From Hippophae tibetana (lineage: Eukaryota; Streptophyta; Magnoliopsida; Rosales; Elaeagnaceae), in NCBI GenBank assembly GCA_037013495.1, contig CM072801.1:32600001-32664000 (forward strand): a DNA stretch of 64,000 nucleotides, given 5' to 3'. Shown here piece after piece: positions 21,852 through 34,880 of the stretch (the stretch's first letter is position 1; every line of letters starts with the position of its first letter). The notes below the pieces were generated by a model that was not told the origin of the DNA, did not search any database, and worked only from the letters and a program-made list of their open reading frames with translations. The translations under genes and the position numbers were made by a program.

Positions 21852-23309
21852 GGTATCCTCAATAAGAAACTTGAATTATGTACCCAAATCCATCATTTAC
21901 ATCACTTACCTAGGGTTTTAGGTTTTTCTCCCAAATTTCCGTTTTACTTAGTTTTAATTTTATTCAATAGAACTCAAAAGGAGATATTTGTGCCGACCAT
22001 GGGTTCTTTATATATGTGTTCAATAAATCCCTTTTTTTGAAAAAAAAAATAGGAGAATAGTAAAAGAAAGGAGCAACTGTTGAAATTTTCAAAAAAAAAA
22101 ACAAAACATTTGATAAATTCTACTTTTAACTTTATACGACTATAACTTTTGACTCGGGTATCGTAACGAAAATTATAATATATCAAATCGAAGCTCTTAT
22201 CGATTGACACAATTATTTCAGGCCTCACTATGGAACCTGAATTATATACCCAAATTCCATCATTTACATCACTAACCAAGGGTTTTAGCTTTTTCTCGCA
22301 AATTTCTGTTTTACTTACTTTCGATTTTATTCAATAGAGCTCTAAAGGAGATATTTGTTACGACCAAGGTTTCATTATTTATGAGGTCCATAAATCTATA
22401 TTCTTCGAAAAGGAAATAGGAGTATAGAAAAAGAAAGGAGCAACTTTTGAAATTTTCAATAAAAGAAAACATTTAATAAATCGAACTTTCAACTTTATAC
22501 GAGAAAAACTTTTGACTATGGTATCGTAAGGACTATTATAATATATTAAATTTAAGCTCTTATCGATTCACACAATTAGTGGTATCCTCAATAAGGAACT
22601 TGAATTATGTACCCAAATCCATCATTTACATCACTTACCTAGGGTTTTAGGTTTTTCTCCCAAATTTCCGTTTTACTTAGTTTTAATTTTATTCAATAGA
22701 ACTCTAAAGGAGATATTTGTGCCGACCATGGGTTCTTTATATATGTGTTCAATAAATCCCTTTTTTTGAAAAAAAAAAATAGGAGAATAGTAAAAGAAAG
22801 GAGCAACTGTTCAAATTTTCAAAAAAAAAACAAAACATTTGATAAATTCTACTTTTAACTTTATACGACTATAACTTTTGACTCGGGTATCGTAACGATA
22901 ATTATAATATATCAAATCGAAGCTCTTATCGATTGACACAATTACTTCAGGCCTCACTATGGAACCTGAATTATATACCCAAATTCCATCATTTACATCA
23001 CTAACCAAGGGTTTTAGCTTTTTCTTGCAAATTTCCGTTTTACTTACTTTCGATTTTATTCAATAGAGCTCTAAAGGAGATATTTGTTACGACCAAGGTT
23101 TCATTATTTATGAGGTCCATAAATCTATATTCTTCGAAAAGGAAATAGGAGAATAGAAAAAGAAAGGAGCAACTGTTGAAATTTTCAATAAAAGAAAACA
23201 TTTAATAAATCGAACTTTCAACTTTATACGACAAAAACTTTTGACTATGGTATCTTAAGGACTATTATAATATATCAAATTTAAGCTCTTATCTATTAAC
23301 ACAATTAGT
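21852..23309 (+). repeat. Alpha-beta four-monomer block (1458 bp)
   Basis: Alpha dimer (21852) and beta dimer (22581). The beta A monomer opens with ordinary GGTATCCTC rather than the GTTCGCCTC of 8373, 13112 and 14570. The beta dimer also begins the 3.28 kb copy at 22581. Confidence 0.85.
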
Positions 23310-25860
23310 GGTATCCTCAATAAGGAACTTGAATTATGTACCCAAATCCATCATTTACATCACTTACCTAGGGTTTTTGGTTTTTCTCCCAAATTTCCGT
23401 TTTACTTAGTTTTAATTTTATTCAATAGAACTCTAAAGGAGATATTTGTGCCGACCATGGGTTCTTTATATATGTGTTCAATAAATCCCTTTTTTTGAAA
23501 AAAAAAAATAGGAGAATAGTAAAAGAAAGGAGCAACTGTTGAAATTTTCAAAAAAAAAACAAAACATTTGATAAATTCTACTTTTAACTTTATACGACTA
23601 TAACTTTTGACTCGGGTATCGTAACGAAAATTATAATATATCAAATCGAAGCTCTTATCGATTGACACAATTACTTCAGGCCTCACTATGGAACCTGAAT
23701 TATATACCCAAATTCCATCATTTACATCACTAACCAAGGGTTTTAGCTTTTTCTCGCAAATTTCCGTTTTACTTACTTTCGATTTTATTCAATAGAGCTC
23801 TAAAGGAGATATTTGTTACGACCAAGGTTTCATTATTTATGAGCTCCATAAATCTATATTCTTTGAAAAGGAAATAGGAGAATAGAAAAAGAAAGGAGCA
23901 ACTGTTGAAATTTTCAATAAAAGAAAACATTTAATAAATCGAACTTTCAACTTTATACGAGAAAAACTTTTGACTATGGTATCGTAAGGACTATTATAAT
24001 ATATTAAAATTTAAGCTCTTATCGATTCACACAATTAGTGGTATCCTCAATAAGGAACTTGAATTATGTACCCAAATCCATCATTTACATCACTTACCTA
24101 GGGTTTTAGGTTTTTCTCCCAAATTTCCGTTTTACTTACTTTCGATTTTATTCAATAGAGCTCTAAAGGAGATATTTGTTCTGACCAAGGTTTCATTATT
24201 TATGTGTTCCATAAATCTATATTCTTCGAAAAGGAAATAGGAGAATAGAAAAGGAAAGGAGCAACTATTGAAATTTTCAATAAAAGAAAACATTTAATAA
24301 ATCGAACTTTCAACTTTATACGACAAAAACTTTTGACTATGGTATCTTAAGGACTATTATAATATATCAAATTTAAGCTCTTATCTATTAACACAATTAG
24401 TGGTATCCTCAATAAGGAACTTGAATTATGTACCCAAATCCATCATTTACATCACTTACCTAGGGTTTTTGGTTTTTCTCCCAAATTTCCGTTTTACTTA
24501 GTTTTAATTTTATTCAATAGAACTCTAAAGGAGATATTTGTGCCGACCATGGGTTCTTTATATATGTGTTCAATAAATCCCTTTTTTTGAAAAAAAAAAA
24601 AATAGGAGAATAGTAAAAGAAAGGAGCAACTGTTGAAATTTTCAAAAAAAAAACAAAACATTTGATAAATTCTACTTTTAACTTTATACGACTATAACTT
24701 TTGACTCGGGTATCGTAACGAAAATTACAATATATCAAATCGAAGTTCTTATCGATTGACACAATTATTTCAGGCCTCACTACGGAACCTGAATTATATA
24801 CCCAAATTCCATCATTTACATCACTAACCAAGGGTTTTAGCTTTTTCTCGCAAATTTCCGTTTTACTTACTTTCGATTTTATTCAATAGAGCTCTAAAGG
24901 AGATATTTGTTACGACCAAGGTTTCTTTATTTATGAGGTCCATAAATCTATATTCTTCGAAAAGGAAATAGGAGAATAGAAAAAGAAAGGAGCAACTGTT
25001 GAAATTTTCAATAAAAGAAAACATTTAATAAATCGAACTTTCAACTTTATACGAGAAAAACTTTTGACTATGGTATCGTAAGGACTATTATAATATATCA
25101 AATTTAAGCTCTTATCGATTCACACAATTAGTGGTATCCTCAATAAGGAACTTGAATTATGTACCGAAATCCATCATTTACATCACTTACCTAGGGTTTT
25201 GGTTTTTCTCCCAAATTTCCGTTTTACTTAGTTTTAATTTTATTCAATAGAACTCAAAAGGAGATATTTGTGCCGACCATGGGTTCTTTATATATGTGTT
25301 CAATAAATCCCTTTTTTTGAAAAAAAAAAAAGGAGAATAGTAAAAGAAAGGAGCAACTGTTGAAATTTTCAAAAAAAAAAACAAAACATTTGATAAATTC
25401 TACTTTTAACTTTATACGACTATAACTTTTGACTCGGGTATCGTAACGAAAATTATAATATATCAAATCGAAGCTCTTATCGATTGACACAATTATTTCA
25501 GGCCTCACTATGGAACCTGAATTATATACCCAAATTCCATCATTTACATCACTAACCAAGGGTTTTAGCTTTTTCTCGCAAATTTCCGTTTTACTTACTT
25601 TCGATTTTATTCAATAGAGCTCTAAAGGAGATATTTGTTACGACCAAGGTTTCTTTATTTATGAGGTCCATAAATCTATATTCTTCGAAAAGGAAATAGG
25701 AGAATAGAAAAAGAAAGGAGCAACTGTTGAAATTTTCAATAAAAGAAAACATTTAATAAATCGAACTTTCAACTTTATACGAGAAAAACTTTTGACTATG
25801 GTATCGTAAGGACTATTATAATATATCAAATTTAAGCTCTTATCGATTCACACAATTAGT
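22581..25860 (+). repeat. 3.28 kb nine-monomer block, full copy
   Basis: Beta dimer (22581), gamma dimer (23310), delta chimera (24040), epsilon dimer (24402, CTACGGAACC) and zeta dimer (25133, GTACCGAAATCC). Length is 3280 bp. It is followed at 25861 by the three-dimer block shared with 18209-20392. Confidence 0.87.
24040..24401 (+). repeat. Chimeric delta monomer H5: A head, B body (362 bp)
   Basis: Same A-to-B switch (within about 24121-24139) and private marks (TTCTGACCAAGG, TATGTGTTCC, AACTATTG, ATCTTAAGG) as the delta monomers at 9832 and 15663. The three are therefore copies of a single ancestral chimera. Confidence 0.92.
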
Positions 25861-28043
25861 GGTATCCTCAATAAGGAACTTGAATTATGTACCGAAATCC
25901 ATCATTTACATCACTTACCTAGGGTTTTGGTTTTTCTCCCAAATTTCCGTTTTACTTAGTTTTAATTTTATTCAATAGAACTCAAAAGGAGATATTTGTG
26001 CCGACCATGGGTTCTTTATATATGTGTTCAATAAATCCCTTTTTTTGAAAAAAAAATAGGAGAATAGTAAAAGAAAGGAGCAACTGTTGAAATTTTCAAA
26101 AAAAAAAACAAAACATTTGATAAATTCTACTTTTAACTTTATACGACTATAACTTTTGACTCGGGTATCGTAACGAAAATTATAATATATCAAATCGAAG
26201 CTCTTATCGATTGACACAATTATTTCAGGCCTCACTATGCAACCTGAATTATATACCCAAATTCCATCATTTACATCACTAACCAAGGGTTTTAGCTTTT
26301 TCTCGCAAATTTCCGTTTTACTTACTTTCGATATTATTCAATAGAGCTCTAAAGGAGATATTTGTTACGACCAAGGTTTCATTATTTATGAGGTCCATAA
26401 ATCTATATTCTTCGAAAAGGAAATAGGAGAATAGAAAAAGAAAGGAGCAACTTTTGAAATTTTCAATAAAAGAAAACATTTAATAAATCGAACTTTCAAC
26501 TTTATACGAGAAAAACTTTTGACTATGGTATCGTAAGGACTATTATAATATATCAAATTTAAGCCCTTATCGATTCACATAATTAGTGGTATCCTCAATA
26601 AGGAACTTGAATTATGTACCCAAATCCATCATTTATATCACTTACCTAGGGTTTTAGGTTTTTCTCCCAAATTTCCGTTTTACTTAGTTTTAATTTTATT
26701 CAATAGAACTCAAAAGGAGATATTTGTGCCGACCATGGGTTCTTTATATATGTGTTCAATAAATCCCTTTTTTTGAAAAAAAAAATAGGAGAATAGTAAA
26801 AGAAAGGAGCAACTGTTGAAATTTTCAAAAAAAAAAACAAAACATTTGATAAATTCTACTTTTAACTTTATACGACTATAACTTTTGACTCGGGTATCGT
26901 AACGAAAATTACAATATATCAAATCGAAGTTCTTATCGATTGACACAATTATTTCAGGCCTCACTATGGAACCTGAATTATATACCCAAATTCCATCATT
27001 TACATCACTAACCAAGGGTTTTAGCTTTTTCTCGCAAATTTCTGTTTTACTTACTTTCGATTTTATTCAATAGAGCTCTAAAGGAGATATTTGTTACGAC
27101 CAAGGTTTCATTATTTATGAGGTCCATAAATCTATATTCTTCGAAAAGGAAATAGGAGAATAGAAAAAGAAAGGAGCAACTGGTGAAATTTTCAATAAAA
27201 GAAAACATTTAATAAATCGAACTTTCAACTTTATACGAGAAAAACTTTTGACTATGGTATCGTAAGGACTATTATAATATATCAAATTTAAGCTCTTATC
27301 GATTCACACAATTAGTGGTATCCTCAATAAGGAAATTGAATTATGTACCCAAATCCATCATTTACATCACTTACCTAGGGTTTTAGGTTTTTCTCCCAAA
27401 TTTCCGTTTTACTTAGTTTTAATTTTATTCAATAGAACTCAAAAGGAGATATTTGTGCCGACCATGGGTTCTTTATATATGTGTTCAATAAATCCCTTTT
27501 TTTGAAAAAAAAATAGGAGAATAGTAAAAGAAAGGAGCAACTGTTGAAATTTTCAAAAAAAAAACAAAACATTTGATAAATTCTACTTTTAACTTTATAC
27601 GACTATAACTTTTGACTCGGGTATCGTAACGAAAATTATAATATATCAAATCGAAGCTCGTATCGATTGACACAATTATTTCAGGCCTCACTATGGAACC
27701 TGAATTATATACCCAAATTCCATCATTTACATCACTAACTAAGGGTTTTAGCTTTTTCTTGCAAATTTCCGTTTTACTTACTTTCGATTTTATTCAATAG
27801 AGCTCTAAAGGACATATTTGTTACGACCAAGGTTTCATTATTTATGAGGTCCATAAATCTATATTCTTCGAAAAGGAAATAGGAGAATAGAAAAAGAAAG
27901 GAGCAACTTTTGAAATTTTCAATAAAACAAAACATTTAAGAAATCGAACTTTCAACTTTATACGACAAAAACTTATGACTATGGTATCGTAAGGACTATT
28001 ATAATATATCAAATTTAAGCTCTTATCGATTCACACAATTAGT
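25861..28043 (+). repeat. Three-dimer block, second copy
   Basis: Matches 18209-20392 with offsets of 7650-7652 bp and shares CTATGCAACC, CGATATTATTC, CATTTATATCAC and AAGGAAATTG. Its last dimer differs from the partner's: GAAGCTCGTATCG in the A monomer and CTAACTAAGGG, GGACATATTTG and AAACTTATGAC in the B monomer. Confidence 0.85.
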
Positions 28044-28411
28044 GGTAGCCTCAATAAGGAACTTGAATTATGTACCCAAATCCATCATTTACATCACTTA
28101 CCTAGGGTTTTAGGTTTTTCTCCCAAATTTCCGTTTTACTTAGTTTTAATTTTATTCAATAGAACTCTAAAGGAGATATTTGTGCCGACCATGGGTTCTT
28201 TATATATGTGTTCAATAAATCCCTTTTTTTGAAAAAAAAATAGGAGAATAGTAAAAGAAAGGAGCAACTGTTGAAATTTTCAAAAAAAAAAACAAAACAT
28301 TTGATAAATTCTACTTTTAACTTTATACGACTATAACTTTTGACTCGGGTATCGTAACGAAAATTACAATATATCAAATCGAAGTTCTTATCGATTGACA
28401 CAATTATTTCA

Positions 28412-31319
28412 GGCCTCACTATGGAACCTGAATTATATACCCAAATTCCATCATTTACATCACTAACCAAGGGTTTTAGCTTTTTCTCGCAAATTTCCGT
28501 TTTACTTACTTTCGATTTATTTCAATAGAGCTCTAAAGGAGATATTTGTTACGACCAAGGTTTCATTATTTATGAGGTCCATAAATCTATATTCTTCGAA
28601 AAGGAAATAGGAGAATAGAAAAAGAAAGGAGCAACTTTTGAAATTTTCAATAAAACAAAACATTTAAGAAATCGAACTTTCAACTTTATACGAGAAAAAC
28701 TTTTGATTGTGGTATCGTAAGGACTATTATAATATATCAAATTTACGCTCTTATCGATGCACACAATTAGTGGTAGCTTCAATAAGGAACTTGCATTATG
28801 TACCCAAACCCATCATTTACATCCCTTACCTAGGGTTTTAGGTTTTTCTCCCAAATTTCCGTTTTACATAGTTTTAATTTTATTCAATAGAACTGTAAAG
28901 GAGATATATGTGCCGACCAGAGGTTCTTTATATATGTGTTCAATAAATCCCTTTTTTTGAAAAAACAATAGGAGAATAGTAAAAGAATGGAGCAACTGTT
29001 GAAATTTTCAAAAAAAACAAAACATTTGATAAATTCTACTTTTAACTTTATACCACTATAACTTTTGACTCGGGTATTGTAACGAAAATTACAATATATC
29101 AAATCGAAGTTCCTATCGATTGACACAATTATTTCTGGCCTCACTATGGAACCTGAATTATATACCCAAATTCCATCATTTACATCACTAACCAAGGGTT
29201 TTAGCTTTTTCTCGCAAATTTCCGTTTTACTTACTTTCGATTTTATTCAATAGAGCTCTAAAGGAGATATTTGTTACGACCAAGGTTTCATTATTTATGA
29301 GGTCCATAAATCTATATTCTTCGAAAAGGAAATAGGAGAATAGAAAAAGAAAGGAGCAACTTTTGAAATTTTCAATAAAACAAAACATTTAATAAATCGA
29401 ACTTTCAACTTTATACGAGAAAAACTTTTGACTATGGTATCGTAAGGACTATTATAATATATCAAATTTAAGCTCTTATCGATTCACACAATTAGTGGTA
29501 GCCTCAATAAGGAACTTGAATTATGTACCCAAATCCATCATTTACATCACTTACCTAGGGTTTTAGGTTTTTCTCCCAAATTTCCGTTTTACTTAGTTTT
29601 AATTTTATTCAATAGAACTCTAAAGGAGATATTTGTGCCGGCCATGGGTTCTTTATATATGTGTTCAATAAATCCCTTTTTTTGAAAAAAAAATAGGAGA
29701 ATAGTAAAAGAAAGGAGCAACTGTTGAAATTTTCAAAAAAAAAACAAAACATTTGATAAATTCTACTTTTAACTTCATACGACTATAACTTTTGACTCGG
29801 GTATCGTAACGAAAATTACAATATATCAAATCGAAGTTCTTATCGATTGACACAATTATTTCAGGCCTCACTATGGAACCTGAATTATATACCCAAATTC
29901 CATCATTTACATCACTAACCAAGGGTTTTAGCTTTTTCTCGCAAATTTCCGTTTTACTTACTTTCGATTTATTTCAATAGAGCTCTAAAGGAGATATTTG
30001 TTACGACCAAGGTTTCATTATTTATGAGGTCCATAAACCTATATTCTTCGAAAAGGAAATAGGAGAATAGAAAAAGAAAGGAGCAACTGTTGAAATTTTC
30101 AATAAAACAAATCATTTAATAAATCGAACTTTCAACTTTATACGACAAAAACTTTTGACTATGGTATCGTAAGGACTATTATAATATATCAAATTGAAGC
30201 TCTTATGGATTCACACAATTAGTGGTATCCTCAATAAGGAACTTGAATTATGTACCCAAATCCATCATTTACATCACTTACCTAGGGTTTTAGGTTTTTC
30301 TGAAAAATTTCCGTTTTACTTAGTTTTGATTTTATTCAATAGAACTCTAAAGGAGATATTTGTGCCAACCATGGGTTGTTTATATATGTGTTCAATAAAT
30401 CTCTATTTTTCGAAAAAAAAATAGGAGAATAGTAAAAGAAAGGAGCAACTGTTGAAATTTTCAAAAAAAAAAAACAAAACATTTGATAAATTCTACTTTT
30501 AACTTTATACGACTATAACTTTTGACTCGGGTATCGTAACGAAAATTACAATATATCAAATCGAAGTTCTTACCGATTGACACAATTATTTCAGGCCTCA
30601 CTATGGAACCTGAATTATATACCCAAATTCCATCATTTACATCACTAACCAAGGGTTTTAGCTTTTTCTCGCAAATTTCCGTTTTACTTACTTTCGATTT
30701 TATTCAATAGAGCTCTAAAGGAGATATTTGTTACGACCAAGGTTTCATTATTTATGAGGTCCATAAATCTATATTCTTCGAAAAGGAAATAGGAGAATAG
30801 AAAAAGAAAGGAGCAACTGTTGAAATTTTCAATAAAAGAAAACATTTAATAAATCGAACTTTCAACTTTATACGAGAAAAACTTTTGACTATGGTATCGT
30901 AAGGACTATTATAATATATCAAATTTAAGCTCTTATCGATTCACACAATTAGTGGTATCCTCAATAAGGAACTTGAATTATGTACCCAAATCCATCATTT
31001 ACATCACTTACCTAGGGTTTTAGGTTTTTCTCCCAAATTTCCGTTTTACTTAGTTTTAATTTTATTCAATAGAACTCTAAAGGAGATATTTGTGCCGGCC
31101 ATGGGTTCTTTATATATGTGTTCAATAAATCCCTTTTTTTGAAAAAAAAATAGGAGAATAGTAAAAGAAAGAGCAACTGTTGAAATTTTCAAAAAAAAAA
31201 CAAAACATTTGATAAATTCTACTTTTAACTTCATACGACTATAACTTTTGACTCGGGTATCGTAACGAAAATTACAATATATCAAATCGAAGTTCTTATC
31301 GATTGACACAATTATTTCA
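28412..31319 (+). repeat. 2.9 kb eight-monomer higher-order repeat, copy 1
   Basis: Order: B, kappa A (28772), B, A (29497, GTGCCGGCC), B, theta A (30224), B, A (30954, GTGCCGGCC and GAAAGAGCAACTG). Every landmark recurs 2908-2909 bp downstream. The homology extends slightly left of 28412, to about 28330, where CTTTATACG here differs from CTTCATACG at the end of copy 1. The repeat contains kappa and theta once each. Confidence 0.9.
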
Positions 31320-34228
31320 GGCCTCACTATGGAACCTGAATTATATACCCAAATTCCATCATTTACATCACTAACCAAGGGTTTTAGCTTTTTCTCGCAA
31401 ATTTCCGTTTTACTTACTTTCGATTTATTTCAATAGAGCTCTAAAGGAGATATTTGTTACGACCAAGGTTTCATTATTTATGAGGTCCATAAATCTATAT
31501 TCTTCGAAAAGGAAATAGGAGAATAGAAAAAGAAAGGAGCAACTTTTGAAATTTTCAATAAAACAAAACATTTAAGAAATCGAACTTTCAACTTTATACG
31601 AGAAAAACTTTTGATTGTGGTATCGTAAGGACTATTATAATATATCAAATTTACGCTCTTATCGATGCACACAATTAGTGGTAGCTTCAATAAGGAACTT
31701 GCATTATGTACCCAAACCCATCATTTACATCCCTTACCTAGGGTTTTAGGTTTTTCTCCCAAATTTCCGTTTTACATAGTTTTAATTTTATTCAATAGAA
31801 CTGTAAAGGAGATATATGTGCCGACCAGAGGTTCTTTATATATGTGTTCAATAAATCCCTTTTTTTGAAAAAACAATAGGAGAATAGTAAAAGAATGGAG
31901 CAACTGTTGAAATTTTCAAAAAAAACAAAACATTTGATAAATTCTACTTTTAACTTTATACCACTATAACTTTTGACTCGGGTATTGTAACGAAAATTAC
32001 AATATATCAAATCGAAGTTCCTATCGATTGACACAATTATTTCTGGCCTCACTATGGAACCTGAATTATATACCCAAATTCCATCATTTACATCACTAAC
32101 CAAGGGTTTTAGCTTTTTCTCGCAAATTTCCGTTTTACTTACTTTCGATTTTATTCAATAGAGCTCTAAAGGAGATATTTGTTACGACCAAGGTTTCATT
32201 ATTTATGAGGTCCATAAATCTATATTCTTCGAAAAGGAAATAGGAGAATAGAAAAAGAAAGGAGCAACTTTTGAAATTTTCAATAAAACAAAACATTTAA
32301 TAAATCGAACTTTCAACTTTATACGAGAAAAACTTTTGACTATGGTATCGTAAGGACTATTATAATATATCAAATTTAAGCTCTTATCGATTCACACAAT
32401 TAGTGGTAGCCTCAATAAGGAACTTGAATTATGTACCCAAATCCATCATTTACATCACTTACCTAGGGTTTTAGGTTTTTCTCCCAAATTTCCGTTTTAC
32501 TTAGTTTTAATTTTATTCAATAGAACTCTAAAGGAGATATTTGTGCCGGCCATGGGTTCTTTATATATGTGTTCAATAAATCCCTTTTTTTGAAAAAAAA
32601 ATAGGAGAATAGTAAAAGAAAGGAGCAACTGTTGAAATTTTCAAAAAAAAAACAAAACATTTGATAAATTCTACTTTTAACTTCATACGACTATAACTTT
32701 TGACTCGGGTATCGTAACGAAAATTACAATATATCAAATCGAAGTTCTTATCGATTGACACAATTATTTCAGGCCTCACTATGGAACCTGAATTATATAC
32801 CCAAATTCCATCATTTACATCACTAACCAAGGGTTTTAGCTTTTTCTCGCAAATTTCCGTTTTACTTACTTTCGATTTATTTCAATAGAGCTCTAAAGGA
32901 GATATTTGTTACGACCAAGGTTTCATTATTTATGAGGTCCATAAACCTATATTCTTCGAAAAGGAAATAGGAGAATAGAAAAAGAAAGGAGCAACTGTTG
33001 AAATTTTCAATAAAACAAATCATTTAATAAATCGAACTTTCAACTTTATACGACAAAAACTTTTGACTATGGTATCGTAAGGACTATTATAATATATCAA
33101 ATTGAAGCTCTTATGGATTCACACAATTAGTGGTATCCTCAATAAGGAACTTGAATTATGTACCCAAATCCATCATTTACATCACTTACCTAGGGTTTTA
33201 GGTTTTTCTGAAAAATTTCCGTTTTACTTAGTTTTGATTTTATTCAATAGAACTCTAAAGGAGATATTTGTGCCAACCATGGGTTGTTTATATATGTGTT
33301 CAATAAATCTCTATTTTTCGAAAAAAAAATAGGAGAATAGTAAAAGAAAGGAGCAACTGTTGAAATTTTCAAAAAAAAAAAAACAAAACATTTGATAAAT
33401 TCTACTTTTAACTTTATACGACTATAACTTTTGACTCGGGTATCGTAACGAAAATTACAATATATCAAATCGAAGTTCTTACCGATTGACACAATTATTT
33501 CAGGCCTCACTATGGAACCTGAATTATATACCCAAATTCCATCATTTACATCACTAACCAAGGGTTTTAGCTTTTTCTCGCAAATTTCCGTTTTACTTAC
33601 TTTCGATTTTATTCAATAGAGCTCTAAAGGAGATATTTGTTACGACCAAGGTTTCATTATTTATGAGGTCCATAAATCTATATTCTTCGAAAAGGAAATA
33701 GGAGAATAGAAAAAGAAAGGAGCAACTGTTGAAATTTTCAATAAAAGAAAACATTTAATAAATCGAACTTTCAACTTTATACGAGAAAAACTTTTGACTA
33801 TGGTATCGTAAGGACTATTATAATATATCAAATTTAAGCTCTTATCGATTCACACAATTAGTGGTATCCTCAATAAGGAACTTGAATTATGTACCCAAAT
33901 CCATCATTTACATCACTTACCTAGGGTTTTAGGTTTTTCTCCCAAATTTCCGTTTTACTTAGTTTTAATTTTATTCAATAGAACTCTAAAGGAGATATTT
34001 GTGCCGGCCATGGGTTCTTTATATATGTGTTCAATAAATCCCTTTTTTTGAAAAAAAAATAGGAGAATAGTAAAAGAAAGAGCAACTGTTGAAATTTTCA
34101 AAAAAAAAACAAAACATTTGATAAATTCTACTTTTAACTTCATACGACTATAACTTTTGACTCGGGTATCGTAACGAAAATTACAATATATCAAATCGAA
34201 GTTCTTATCGATTGACACAATTATTTCA
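31320..34228 (+). repeat. 2.9 kb eight-monomer higher-order repeat, copy 2
   Basis: Tandem copy of 28412-31319. The only difference I noticed is one extra A in the second poly(A) tract of the theta monomer (33132-33502 is 371 bp, against 370 bp at 30224-30593). Near identity over 2.9 kb indicates a very recent duplication or an active conversion process. Confidence 0.9.
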
Positions 34229-34880
34229 GGCCTCACTATGGAACCTGAATTATATACCCAAATTCCATCATTTACATCACTAACCAAGGGTTTTAGCTTT
34301 TTCTAGCAAATTTCCGTTTTACTTACTTTCGATTTATTTCAATAGAGCTCTAAAGGAGATATTTGTTACGACCAAGGTTTCATTATTTATGAGGTCCATA
34401 AATCTATATTCTTCGAAAAGGAAATAGGAGAATAGAAAAAGAAAGGAGCAACTTTTGAAATTTTCAATAAAACAAAACATTTAAGAAATCGAACTTTCAA
34501 CTTTATACGAGAAAAACTTTTGATTGTGGTATCGTAAGGACTATTATAATATATCAAATTTACGCTTTTATCGATGCACACAATTAGTGGTAGCTTCAAT
34601 AAGGAACTTGCATTATGTACCCAAACCCATCATTTACATCCCTTACCTAGGGTTTTAGGTTTTTCTCCCAAATTTCCGTTTTACATAGTTTTAATTTTAT
34701 TCAATAGAACTGTAAAGGAGATATATGTGCCGACCAGAGGTTCTTTATATATGTGTTCAATAAATCCCTTTTTTTGAAAAAACAATAGGAGAATAGTAAA
34801 AGAATGGAGCAACTGTTGAAATTTTCAAAAAAAACAAAACATTTGATAAATTCTACTTTTAACTTTATACCACTATAACT
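34229..34880 (+). repeat. 2.9 kb higher-order repeat, truncated copy 3
   Basis: Continues copy 2 through a B monomer and most of a kappa A monomer (34589) with minor changes (TTTCTAGCAAAT, TTACGCTTTTATC). It then departs at CGGTTATCG, taking ATTATAATATATC, GAAACTC and, in the next B, CCCAATATCC and CCAAGCGTTTTAG. Those marks are shared with the kappa-associated units at 38223, 43320 and 46230. The end point is approximate. Confidence 0.75.

Larger units (their letters stand above)
1..28043 (+). repeat. Zone 1: block-structured part of the array
   Basis: Thirty-six A+B dimers and five extra chimeric monomers. A monomers start at 1 (partial), 727, 1456, 2185, 3276, 4005, 4738, 5463, 6191, 6918, 7644, 8373, 9101, 10194, 10927, 11654, 12383, 13112, 13841, 14570, 16025, 16754, 17481, 18209, 18938, 19667, 20393, 21122, 21852, 22581, 23310, 24402, 25133, 25861, 26588 and 27317. 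The chimeric monomers start at 2914, 9832, 15299, 15663 and 24040. Variant letters used in other entries: alpha has CAAATTTCTG and GGAGTATAG in B; beta has CGATAATTATA in A; gamma has GGGTTTTTGG in A and GAGCTCCATAAATC in B; delta is an A-head/B-body monomer with TTCTGACCAAGG; epsilon has CTACGGAACC; zeta has GTACCGAAATCC. These variants recur in a fixed order, which shows that multi-monomer blocks were copied together. Confidence 0.9.

Noticed and set aside
28757-28960. Plus-strand ATG reading frame of 67 codons in kappa units (also at 31665, 34574, 43305, 46215)
   Set aside because: The ATG arises from one base change in the conserved ATCGATT stretch of the preceding B monomer. The frame runs through satellite sequence only, is absent from other variants, and shows no codon-level conservation.
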